Translations under genes and position numbers: made by a program
In this document: piece by piece, positions 10,253 to 17,606 of the stretch
How positions within the stretch are numbered: position 1 is the first letter of the stretch
Layout: each line of letters begins with the position of its first letter
Origin: Roseivirga thermotolerans
Lineage (GTDB): Bacteria > Bacteroidota > Bacteroidia > Cytophagales > Cyclobacteriaceae
Assembly (NCBI RefSeq): GCF_014653175.1
Contig: NZ_BNAG01000002.1
Location: 826,239 to 890,238, forward strand
Reading direction: 5' to 3'
DNA: 64,000 nucleotides
The notes under the pieces: model-generated
Told to the model about the DNA's origin: nothing
What the model saw: only the letters and a program-made list of their open reading frames with translations
Databases searched by the model: none

Positions 10253-13200
10253 ATGACAATGAGTATTACATACACCGAGGAGCTCCAGGGCTCAATCAAC
10301 AACTCGAACAATCAGTTTATACAAGAGGAATACGACCTCGATCATGCCAACAATGCAGCTAAAATTTCGCTGTACTACGCCCATGGCGAGACCGAAAAAA
10401 ATGCCATTAACTACCGAAATGCAAAAATAGAACAAAGCAGAGCCCTTAACTTGGACAATCAGGCTGTTCAAGGGGTAAACTTGGCCACCAACGCGGCCAC
10501 TGCAGCCAAGCAATCACTGGTAGATTCCGGTAAAGCCACAAGCAATATCTCCACAGCGGCCGCCAACATGCAAATTGCTGCCAATGCCATTACCAAGCTC
10601 TCTAGCGATGTGGCCGGAATACTGGCCGTGGCTAATGCTGCAGACCATGGAAGCCAAATTCAGAACTCTGTTGAAAGAGCCTATAAGAAAATTAGAAAGG
10701 CGGCTAAACTGGCAGAGGAAGTAAGTCTTGTTTCTTTGAATGCGACTATTGAAGCCGCACAGTCTACAGCAAGCACGGTGGTTACAGACTCTCAGCAAAC
10801 TGTTGCGGCTATGGGGAACTTCCAGAAATCAACTGCCGCCCAGTATAGCAACACCTCGGCACAGGCAGTGGCCGGAAATGAAGGCCTTACTGAAGCCCGG
10901 AAAAACGAAAAGGCTGCAGCGGGCAACTTCGATATTACCAAAAAACAAGACAAGGCCATAAAGTCTACACGTCAGCTTATCAACAAAGTATCTAACTACA
11001 ACCTTCAGCTATTCGATCCAGCTCTGAAAAAGACAAAGTCGGCTACTACCGATCAGGTTTGGATAGTTCCACCGGGTGAATCCTATACCATCAGCTTCAA
11101 TAAATTTGAGGGCGATGGCCTATCAGGCAATAATGGGAGCGACCCAACCGAAAGCGGTTATGTAAAATACTATCGACTTATAATGGTCAAGTATGATGCC
11201 TCTGCTTCTTTCGATATCAATGTGGCCAAAGATCTCGATGTAGGCACATATCATCAAATTCCGGCCAAAGGGTATAGCAGTTATGCTCGGACTTTCTACT
11301 TATTGGGAACCGATCAGGCACTTATTCCAAGAGACCCCAGTGTGCCTAAAGAAACCGATCCGAACTCGCTAGATGCAACAGATGCCAAGCATGTCAGAGG
11401 TATAGCCGTAGACTACCTAGGCAAGCCGGTTGAACCGGGAGAACATTATGTGGCCTATGTATACGCTGTATATTCAGATGCATACCAGAAGCTTATTAGC
11501 AATACCGATGGCTTGCTTTCCCTGCCTTCAAAAAACCTTCAATTGCAAATGGATTTACCTAAAATTCCGAAGCATGGTTTAGACAAAGACGGCAAATCAA
11601 AAGACAACCTGGTTTTACACGACCCAGCACAATTGAATTCCAGAAATTTTGCAGTGCAGTTTGAGGTAAAACAGAAAGACTATAATCCAGATCTCATGGA
11701 GTATAGGATAATGCTGGTAGAAAAACGAAATGTAGATGCACAAAACCTTAATAAGAAAGTGCAGGCTGCCTTAGATAGGTTAGACAGAGCAGAGTATAAC
11801 TACAACCGGCAAAAACAGAAGCTTCAAACCATGCAGCAGGCATTGAATAGACTGGAAATTGAGTTTAACACCACCCAGGTCAACGTTCAGGAACTTGAAG
11901 CAAATCAGATTGAGGTTGACGAAAAAACACCGGTGTACATTAAGGCGCAGCAAGATGAAATTACATTGCAGTTGGGCGTACTGAACAAAAAGCTGGAGAC
12001 CAACCGAAGCAGTCAGGTTGAGCTGGAGGCGAGCATTTATGGCAATGCTACTACAGTAGGCCAGCAAAAAGTAGTGGCCAGTGCCTATAAAGAGTATCAA
12101 GATGCGTTGCAGGCAGATCAGGCTATTTCTACTCAGAAAATTGAACTAAACGTAAGCGATTTTATTTTCGATGCTGACCTGATGAATAGTGTACAACCGG
12201 CCAATTACTATTCTGCCACGCCTTTTAAATGGACAGAGGAATCGGCTAAAAGCCAGCATAAGGAAGCCAAAGAAACCTTAAAACTAGCGCAACTAAAGGC
12301 TACAGATGCCATTAAAGAGTATGCCTTCTACGATTTTGACCTAAAGGAGGCTCACAATGCCGTTCAGGAAGCTAGTGACAAGGTAAATGAAATGAAAACA
12401 GCGCTTAGCAAGGCTGAAAGTGACTTAGATAAAGTGGAAATGAACACCTCCGGTTCTACGGATAGCCAAGAGTTGAATGACGCTATCGCAGCACTGAACA
12501 CAGCCCGTGACAATTTACAATTGGCAGAAGCTGAATTGGCAGGAAGAGAAGTTGACCTCCAAATTGTAGAAGCCAATAAAACTTCAGGATTATCAGGAAT
12601 TCAGAAGGTGCTGGACGGTTATGTCGTAGCCAGTTCTAACAATGAGCGTTCTACCGAAATTTTAGAGTTAAGTAAGAAGAACAAGCGGACAAACAGAGGT
12701 GCTTCGGCTACAAACGAGGTGGTGTTGTTCTATACCGAAACAGGTGAAGACGCTACTGATAATTATGGAGAACCGTTGCAGTTCAATGATATCAGCAATT
12801 GGAAAACAACGCTCGATATCTTTGAAAAGCTTTGGGAGAAGGAAGCACAGAAATTCGATCCGTTCTTCAACGGTATTGAACAACTGGGGCAGTCACTGGA
12901 GAAAAACCTCAAAAAACTCAAGCTGCAAGAAGCTGCTGAAAAGTCTGTTCAAGAAACGTTCGGCCATTTGCTTGATAGTAAGGATATAGGTCCTTACCTA
13001 AAAAGGTATCTCAAAGAAGTTGAAGATGAGGCTGAACACAAGATCAATGAAAAAGAAGCCCTAACCAAAGCTGCTATTGATCTTGAGAAGGAGATTCAGG
13101 CCATTCTTAAAGCCATTCTTGAATATAAGATCGATCAGGAGGCCGACCAGCTTCCTGAAGAAGTGAAGGATCAGTACCTGGCTCAGAAAAGTAACAATCC

Positions 13201-13330
13201 AGGTATTTCTTATCAGGCAGTAGTACTTACAACCATTCAGGCCAACAATGAAGAAGACCTGGTAAATCAGTATCGCCTGCAGCACTCACACTATTCTAAA
13301 CCCAGTGCTCTATGGGGAGTAGTGGAGTAA
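10253..13330 (+). CDS. Large helical/coiled-coil protein of the eCIS operon, function unknown
   Basis: A 1025-aa protein that I cannot place in a named family. Residues about 1-260 are Ala/Asn/Ser-rich and helical, similar in texture to chemoreceptor helical bundles (VAGILAVANAADHGSQIQNS). Residues about 265-470 look beta-rich, with Gly-Tyr-Val and Val-Ala-Tyr-Val-Tyr-Ala-Val-Tyr strands, and could be one or two sandwich domains. Residues about 500-600, 660-790 and 850-1000 are heptad-like, charged coiled coils, the last very acidic. No signal peptide or membrane segment. Its place after the AAA+ ATPase and before the operon terminator suggests a particle component such as a tail fibre, cap adaptor or lumen protein. 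A second in-frame ATG lies two codons in. The unusual domain make-up could also suit a large payload, but it lacks the QRK leader motif of the downstream payloads. Confidence 0.6.
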   Translation: MTMSITYTEELQGSINNSNNQFIQEEYDLDHANNAAKISLYYAHGETEKNAINYRNAKIEQSRALNLDNQAVQGVNLATNAATAAKQSLVDSGKATSNISTAAANMQIAANAITKLSSDVAGILAVANAADHGSQIQNSVERAYKKIRKAAKLAEEVSLVSLNATIEAAQSTASTVVTDSQQTVAAMGNFQKSTAAQYSNTSAQAVAGNEGLTEARKNEKAAAGNFDITKKQDKAIKSTRQLINKVSNYNLQLFDPALKKTKSATTDQVWIVPPGESYTISFNKFEGDGLSGNNGSDPTESGYVKYYRLIMVKYDASASFDINVAKDLDVGTYHQIPAKGYSSYARTFYLLGTDQALIPRDPSVPKETDPNSLDATDAKHVRGIAVDYLGKPVEPGEHYVAYVYAVYSDAYQKLISNTDGLLSLPSKNLQLQMDLPKIPKHGLDKDGKSKDNLVLHDPAQLNSRNFAVQFEVKQKDYNPDLMEYRIMLVEKRNVDAQNLNKKVQAALDRLDRAEYNYNRQKQKLQTMQQALNRLEIEFNTTQVNVQELEANQIEVDEKTPVYIKAQQDEITLQLGVLNKKLETNRSSQVELEASIYGNATTVGQQKVVASAYKEYQDALQADQAISTQKIELNVSDFIFDADLMNSVQPANYYSATPFKWTEESAKSQHKEAKETLKLAQLKATDAIKEYAFYDFDLKEAHNAVQEASDKVNEMKTALSKAESDLDKVEMNTSGSTDSQELNDAIAALNTARDNLQLAEAELAGREVDLQIVEANKTSGLSGIQKVLDGYVVASSNNERSTEILELSKKNKRTNRGASATNEVVLFYTETGEDATDNYGEPLQFNDISNWKTTLDIFEKLWEKEAQKFDPFFNGIEQLGQSLEKNLKKLKLQEAAEKSVQETFGHLLDSKDIGPYLKRYLKEVEDEAEHKINEKEALTKAAIDLEKEIQAILKAILEYKIDQEADQLPEEVKDQYLAQKSNNPGISYQAVVLTTIQANNEEDLVNQYRLQHSHYSKPSALWGVVE

Positions 13331-13361
13331 TCAATTAGTTCAAAACAAAAAACACAGAATC

Positions 13362-14204
13362 ATGAGTAATTCAAAAATGAAAATACAGCTCCAAAAGAGA
13401 GCCTATAAAAAAGTTTTTCAAGATGTGACAGCCGAAAAATCTACGCGAATAAAGCATTTGCAACGGATGGTTGAGGAGGCCAAAGACAAGCTGGCCAAGG
13501 CTGAAGCTACTTACAATAGTTACGCATCAAAGTCAGAGCTCTTCGATCAGCTGCATGCCAATGCAAGCAATACACTAAGCGTGATGACCGATCAGGAAAA
13601 TCTCGCTTCGGATCTTGTTCAAAAGGTGAATTCGCTTTTTGAGACAGCTACGGTGGCTATTGGAACAGCCAATGATACTTATTCAGATACAAAAAAACTG
13701 CTTCAGTCGGTGCAAAGGGTGGTAGACGCCACCCTGGCTGCCGCCACAGATATAAGTCTTTCTGGAGAGCTGATTATGAAGCGAAAAGCGGCTAACCCGC
13801 TCATATCGTCAGAATTGGTCAGTGAGGCCTCAAGAGCCACTACCGATGCTGGCAAGGCGGTTTCTCTGATTATAAACGCGCTAACCTCTACCTTCAACGC
13901 GCTGGCCACGGCCAATCAGGCCAGTAATACAGCCGAAATAGTGCAGGCGGAGATATTGTACCTCAAAGACCTGGTGGTAAGGGATACGTCCATGAGTAAT
14001 TTAGATAGTACCATGATAACCATTCAGGAACGTGCTAACCAGAACTACATTAACGCCAGAGAAGCTGAAAAAGAAGCTCTCAGCGCAGCCGATGAAGCGC
14101 GTCAGCAAATGATGAAGAGTAAGAACGAACTTAATCGGGCCACAGCCGAACTGGCGAATGCCGAGTCGGCTCTCAATGCAGCCGAGGCAGCCGTTGGTAG
14201 TTGA
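13362..14204 (+). CDS. All-helical coiled-coil protein, last gene of the eCIS operon
   Basis: A 280-aa protein predicted to be almost entirely alpha-helical. Long amphipathic helices run from a basic N-terminus (KMKIQLQKRAYKKVFQDV) through Ala/Ser/Asn-rich middle helices to a classic heptad region at about residues 220-275 rich in Ala, Glu and Arg. It resembles the N-terminal helical bundle of the preceding 1025-aa protein in composition and may interact with it. No signal peptide, membrane segment or catalytic motif is visible, and I do not recognise the family. It begins 31 bases after the previous stop with no promoter between, so it is probably cotranscribed, and it is followed within 10 bases by a strong stem-loop terminator, marking the end of the structural operon. 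Confidence 0.6.
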   Translation: MSNSKMKIQLQKRAYKKVFQDVTAEKSTRIKHLQRMVEEAKDKLAKAEATYNSYASKSELFDQLHANASNTLSVMTDQENLASDLVQKVNSLFETATVAIGTANDTYSDTKKLLQSVQRVVDATLAAATDISLSGELIMKRKAANPLISSELVSEASRATTDAGKAVSLIINALTSTFNALATANQASNTAEIVQAEILYLKDLVVRDTSMSNLDSTMITIQERANQNYINAREAEKEALSAADEARQQMMKSKNELNRATAELANAESALNAAEAAVGS

Positions 14205-14210
14205 AATGAG

Positions 14211-14242
14211 AGGGTGAAACTAATTTAAAGTTTCACCCTTAT
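14211..14242 (+). terminator. Rho-independent-like terminator at end of eCIS operon
   Basis: A perfect 11-bp stem (14211-14221 with 14229-14239) around a 7-base AT loop, seven bases after the stop of the 280-aa gene, followed by a short TTATT tract. The T-tract is weak but the stem is long and GC-containing. It separates the particle genes from the payload genes. Confidence 0.75.
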
Positions 14243-14253
14243 TAACCCACCTA

Positions 14254-15207
14254 ATGTATGGAGCCATGAACAACTATGCTCAGTTATTTAGAGATCTTTT
14301 TAGAAAGACCAATGGATTTATGCTCAACTGGCCCTTGGGAAAAACCATTAGGGTTGGTGATTTCTTTACATTGCGTGCTGGTAAAATCAGTGTGGTAGGC
14401 AATATTTATGAGTCCTACTTTCAACTGAGTATTAGCGACACTTTTTCGAAAGATCTCCATCGTTTTGAGGCTCCACTACTAGAACCCTATGACTTCGATA
14501 GGATGGGATGGGAGTCTTTCAGGCCTCCCGAAGGAATGTGGAATATAATGAGTGGTTGTTATACCAATTATCAAAGCAAGCACCTTACGAAACCACACAA
14601 AAAGAAACTCCTGCCGGCTGAGGTGAACATATATGATACCCAGTTTCCCTTGCCCGGAGGTTATTTTTTTGCCTCTAGCCACCCTCACTATTGTAGAATG
14701 CCTCATTTTAAAGAGATTCATAAAGAACTCATAAGAAGGCTTACTACTGAGTTTTATAATTTCCACAGAATATATCTGGTTACCGATGTGGCCGCAGTTA
14801 AAGATTTTTCGGTAGGAGTAAGTGCTATAGAAAATGCGGTTATTCAGGTGTCCCGATCCGACTATTACAATGGCAACCTCATTGATCTGGTAAACTCCGA
14901 AGAGACTTTTGATGTAGAAAAAGTCTTTGGAATGGAAACACTCAAACTCAAACATGAGGGAGGAGGTATTGCTTTTAGAGCAAAAAAGATGGGGTTGTCA
15001 ATTAAGGCTAAGGATACGCTTATTCGTGAGATTTTTGCGACAAAAGACCGTGATATTGAAAAGTATGCGGTAGAACTGATTGACAATGAGTTGTTTCATC
15101 TATTTCCAAAAATTGAGATTAACCCCAGCAATGCCAATGAGTTTTTTGAGTGGACCGATATGAGTCTGGAAGATATAGAATACTTTTTAGGGGGGAGCTT
15201 GGCGTGA
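14254..15207 (+). CDS. Unassigned 317-aa protein coupled to nuclease-like payload
   Basis: I do not recognise this protein. It looks like a soluble mixed alpha/beta fold with no signal peptide and no classical membrane helix. Visible features are an N-terminal helix and a strand pair (GKTIRVGDFFTLRAGKISVVGNI), a Pro/Gly-rich middle, a strong beta stretch at about residues 170-200 (RIYLVTDVAAVKDFSVGVSA) and an acidic helical C-terminus. It starts right after the operon terminator; an in-frame ATG four codons in is an alternative start. Its stop overlaps a GTG start of the nuclease-like gene (GTGA), so the two are translationally coupled. That makes a chaperone, immunity partner or co-delivered protein plausible. 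A gasdermin-like pore-forming fold was considered from the size and strand pattern but is only a guess. Confidence 0.6.
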   Translation: MYGAMNNYAQLFRDLFRKTNGFMLNWPLGKTIRVGDFFTLRAGKISVVGNIYESYFQLSISDTFSKDLHRFEAPLLEPYDFDRMGWESFRPPEGMWNIMSGCYTNYQSKHLTKPHKKKLLPAEVNIYDTQFPLPGGYFFASSHPHYCRMPHFKEIHKELIRRLTTEFYNFHRIYLVTDVAAVKDFSVGVSAIENAVIQVSRSDYYNGNLIDLVNSEETFDVEKVFGMETLKLKHEGGGIAFRAKKMGLSIKAKDTLIREIFATKDRDIEKYAVELIDNELFHLFPKIEINPSNANEFFEWTDMSLEDIEYFLGGSLA

Positions 15208-15929
15208 AAGAGTTGAAAAGTCAGAATGCCGATATTTCTGTTAAGTCAGTGGCCAATCGGTTGGGGGAAAAATCACCGGGAGCATCATCTTTAAATTCAC
15301 CGATCCAAAGAAAAGTACATTTCAGTAGTAGGTTTTTTAATCTCACTAAACGAATCGGAAATCCCCAAACGGTAACTGCAATAAACCTCAAGGTAAAGAG
15401 CCTTAACAGTGATATACCCTCAGCTGAACAAAAAGCTTTGGAAGGCCTACAGCAAAAGAACGATAAAACGCCACACCAGCTAGAGTATGTGAGAAACCCT
15501 ACCGTGGCCAATTGGGGCTATTGTATAGAGGAACAACTTGATGACTATGCCTCCAGCCAAGGCTGGAGTACGCAGGTCAGCGTGAAGAGTGATAAAGTGG
15601 AGACCTCGCAGAAGTCAAGACCTGATTACCATCAAAAAATAGATGGTATAGATGTGTATGTAGATTTGACCTCAGAAAGGCAGTCAGGTTCTACCGGACC
15701 ACACATTACAGGTAAACTATTCAAAGCTGGATTCGAGAAAGAGAAGCATATCGTTGGAGCCGACATTACTTATTCCTCTACAGGACCAAAACAAACCGAA
15801 ACGTCAGTCAAAGATCTTAAGAAGATCCAAAAGAAAAATCAGAAAAGGGCCCTGAAGGAACTGGATGAGTATGTTCCGCCTGGTGAAAAACTCAGGAAAA
15901 AGGTGCATACCGATAATGAGACGACCTAG
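15204..15929 (+). CDS. Candidate eCIS payload with restriction-endonuclease-like C-terminal domain
   Basis: A 241-aa protein from a GTG start at 15204. An ATG at 15150 keeps the frame open, but the GTG overlaps the previous TGA and has AGGGGGG about 8 bases upstream. Residues about 17-37 (NRLGEKSPG then NSPIQRK) match the leader motif of the three downstream payloads. The C-terminal region has the order E109-E110, RPD at 139-141, VDLTS at 153-157, then SGSTGPHITGK at 161-171. This E...PD...D-x-T-S...GHI-like pattern resembles PD-(D/E)XK-type toxin nucleases found at the ends of DUF4157 or eCIS-associated proteins. The usual catalytic Lys is replaced by Thr/Ser, so activity is uncertain. The tail is highly basic (KKIQKKNQKR), which suits nucleic-acid binding. 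No DUF4157 domain is present. Confidence 0.6.
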   Translation: MKELKSQNADISVKSVANRLGEKSPGASSLNSPIQRKVHFSSRFFNLTKRIGNPQTVTAINLKVKSLNSDIPSAEQKALEGLQQKNDKTPHQLEYVRNPTVANWGYCIEEQLDDYASSQGWSTQVSVKSDKVETSQKSRPDYHQKIDGIDVYVDLTSERQSGSTGPHITGKLFKAGFEKEKHIVGADITYSSTGPKQTETSVKDLKKIQKKNQKRALKELDEYVPPGEKLRKKVHTDNETT

Positions 15930-16012
15930 AATGATGTGGATACTTGTGAGTCAGGCAATGAAAGTACTTATTCCTACCATCATCAAATAATGTGTATTGA
16001 GAGAAAGTGATT

Positions 16013-17527
16013 ATGCAGGAAAGTTCAAAAAAATATAAGTCATGCCCTGAAATGATGAACAGGCAAGCTGTTGCTCAAAGAAAAGGAAAAGAGGGAACTT
16101 CATTGGAACCACCTGTTCAAAAGAAATCTAACCTTACGGGCTTGCCAGACCAACTTAAGACAGGTATTGAAAACCTCTCAGGTCATTCAATGGACGATGT
16201 AAAAGTCCATTATAATTCATCGAAACCGGCCCAATTACAGGCTCATGCCTATGCCCAGGGCAATCAAATTCATTTAGCACCCGGTCAGGAAAAACACTTG
16301 CCACACGAGGCCTGGCATGTGGTACAACAAAAGCAGGGCAGAGTAAAACCAACCATGCAGTTCCAGCACAAGGTAAATATCAACGATGATGCAGGTTTAG
16401 AAAAGGAGGCCGATGTGATGGGAGAGAAAGCTTCAGACAATTCTAATATGAAACACCAATACCAGCTAAGACTAACTGCAGGGAGTAATTTTAATAGTGC
16501 TTCAATAGCTCAACCAAAGGTTAATGTGAGTTTAAAAACTAACAACTCTGACAATAATGATTCTGAATACTTCGTCCGGTTTTTGGGGTCTGGGTCTTAT
16601 GGATCGGCTTATGAAACTTCGAAAAATAACGTTGCCAAAATTGGAAGTATTAGAGCTAATACAGTAAAAATAATGAACTCCGATGGTTTAGAAATTGACC
16701 CTGAATATCAGGCAAATCAAAACCCTAAAGGGTTGAACGAGGCAAAAGAAAACTCCTTAGAAAAGGAATACCATCTTATGGAGGAAATTCATAACAAAGC
16801 ACCACATGGTTTTATAGCTCAACCGTTGTTTCTTGGGAAAATTTCAGTTCAAAAGGGAGTTGAGCCAACGGCCTTTGATAATGATGTCTCTACAGGACAA
16901 CTGGCAATAGTAATGGAGAAAGTAAAAGTTCTGAATATTCTGAAACCAGAAAAAACTATTAAAAGCGAAGACCTTAAAGTGGATCACTTTAATAGTATTA
17001 AAAAGGAGATTAAAACATTTACTGAATTAATGGAATTAAGATGGAAGTTCATCGCATTGGGTTATCTGCATAAAGATATAAAGCACAACAATGCAGGATA
17101 TGACGATAAGTCAAACCTTAAAGCAATTGATTTGGGTATGACTGACAAAATTGGTTCAGGTTATCACAATAAGGTCGATGAAAAGTTGATTGATCAAATG
17201 GTTCCTAGCTATGCTAATGGGACAGTTTTTAATGATGTTGTGAGAAGTTATAGTATTACTCTGAGTAATATTTTAGCCCATTTTGGAATTTCCAAAAGCG
17301 ATAACAATTTGGTTCCTGAGAGTTTACGTAATATTTTAAAAGGATTGATTTTACGAGAGAATAGAGAGTCTTTTATTGATATGTCTAAGTATATAGATGT
17401 AAAATTAGAACCGGCTACCATCGAATATATAAAAGCAGTAGTCAAAGAAGAGATAAACCCTAAAATTTGGCGTAAACCTCAGGAAGAATCTATCTCCGAA
17501 CGATTGAGTAATCAAGAAAGTGATTAG
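16013..17527 (+). CDS. DUF4157-protein kinase fusion, candidate eCIS effector
   Basis: A 504-aa protein from the ATG at 16013; an in-frame GTG at 16007 is the alternative, and residue numbers here count from that GTG. Order: leader (AVAQRKGKEGTSLEPPVQKK, 21-40), DUF4157 (about 44-141) with its HEAWH metal-binding-like motif at 100-104, a Ser/Asn-rich linker, then a protein-kinase-like domain (about 187-450). Kinase hallmarks are all visible: glycine loop GSGSYG 195-200, Lys211 in VAKIG, a helix-C-like EKEYHLMEE, catalytic loop HKDIKHNN with Asp357 and Asn362, and DLG at 375-377 in place of DFG. Family knowledge: DUF4157 proteins are carried by eCIS; a kinase cargo would act in the target cell. 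The gene is visibly more AT-rich than the eCIS operon. Kinase fold is well supported; delivery is inferred from leader and location. Confidence 0.82.
   Translation: MQESSKKYKSCPEMMNRQAVAQRKGKEGTSLEPPVQKKSNLTGLPDQLKTGIENLSGHSMDDVKVHYNSSKPAQLQAHAYAQGNQIHLAPGQEKHLPHEAWHVVQQKQGRVKPTMQFQHKVNINDDAGLEKEADVMGEKASDNSNMKHQYQLRLTAGSNFNSASIAQPKVNVSLKTNNSDNNDSEYFVRFLGSGSYGSAYETSKNNVAKIGSIRANTVKIMNSDGLEIDPEYQANQNPKGLNEAKENSLEKEYHLMEEIHNKAPHGFIAQPLFLGKISVQKGVEPTAFDNDVSTGQLAIVMEKVKVLNILKPEKTIKSEDLKVDHFNSIKKEIKTFTELMELRWKFIALGYLHKDIKHNNAGYDDKSNLKAIDLGMTDKIGSGYHNKVDEKLIDQMVPSYANGTVFNDVVRSYSITLSNILAHFGISKSDNNLVPESLRNILKGLILRENRESFIDMSKYIDVKLEPATIEYIKAVVKEEINPKIWRKPQEESISERLSNQESD
16130..16431 (+). repeat. Duplicated DUF4157 module, copy 1 (kinase gene)
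   Basis: 302 bp that align without gaps to 17724-18025 at a constant offset of 1594. I count 10 mismatches by eye, about 97% identity, most of them at third positions. It covers the whole DUF4157 coding segment. Sequence upstream is only moderately similar and sequence downstream is unrelated. Confidence 0.9.
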
Positions 17528-17553
17528 AAAACAAAGTCATTTGACAGCATGAA

Positions 17554-17586
17554 GGTAACCTTTTCTGATTTTTTGGCATTAAGCAA
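17554..17586 (+). promoter_or_regulatory. Conserved upstream element of payload genes, copy 1
   Basis: GGTAACCTTTTCT, then a T-rich run ending in TTTTTTGG and ATTAAGCAA, 21 bases before the metzincin gene. The same element occurs at 19176-19207, 21 bases before the hydrophobic payload gene. Conservation in otherwise unlike intergenic DNA suggests a shared promoter, operator or leader, or a leftover of gene duplication. Role unproven. Confidence 0.4.
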
Positions 17587-17606
17587 TTGAGCACCCAAAA
17601 TAAACA

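Noticed and set aside
15150-15203. Start of the nuclease-like gene at the upstream ATG
   Set aside because: It would add 18 residues inside the previous gene; the GTG at 15204 has a strong ribosome-binding site and places the leader motif near the N-terminus.
14254-15207. Firm call as bacterial gasdermin
   Set aside because: Only a weak resemblance in size and strand pattern; no diagnostic motif is readable and the CHAT gene is 7 kb away in another unit.
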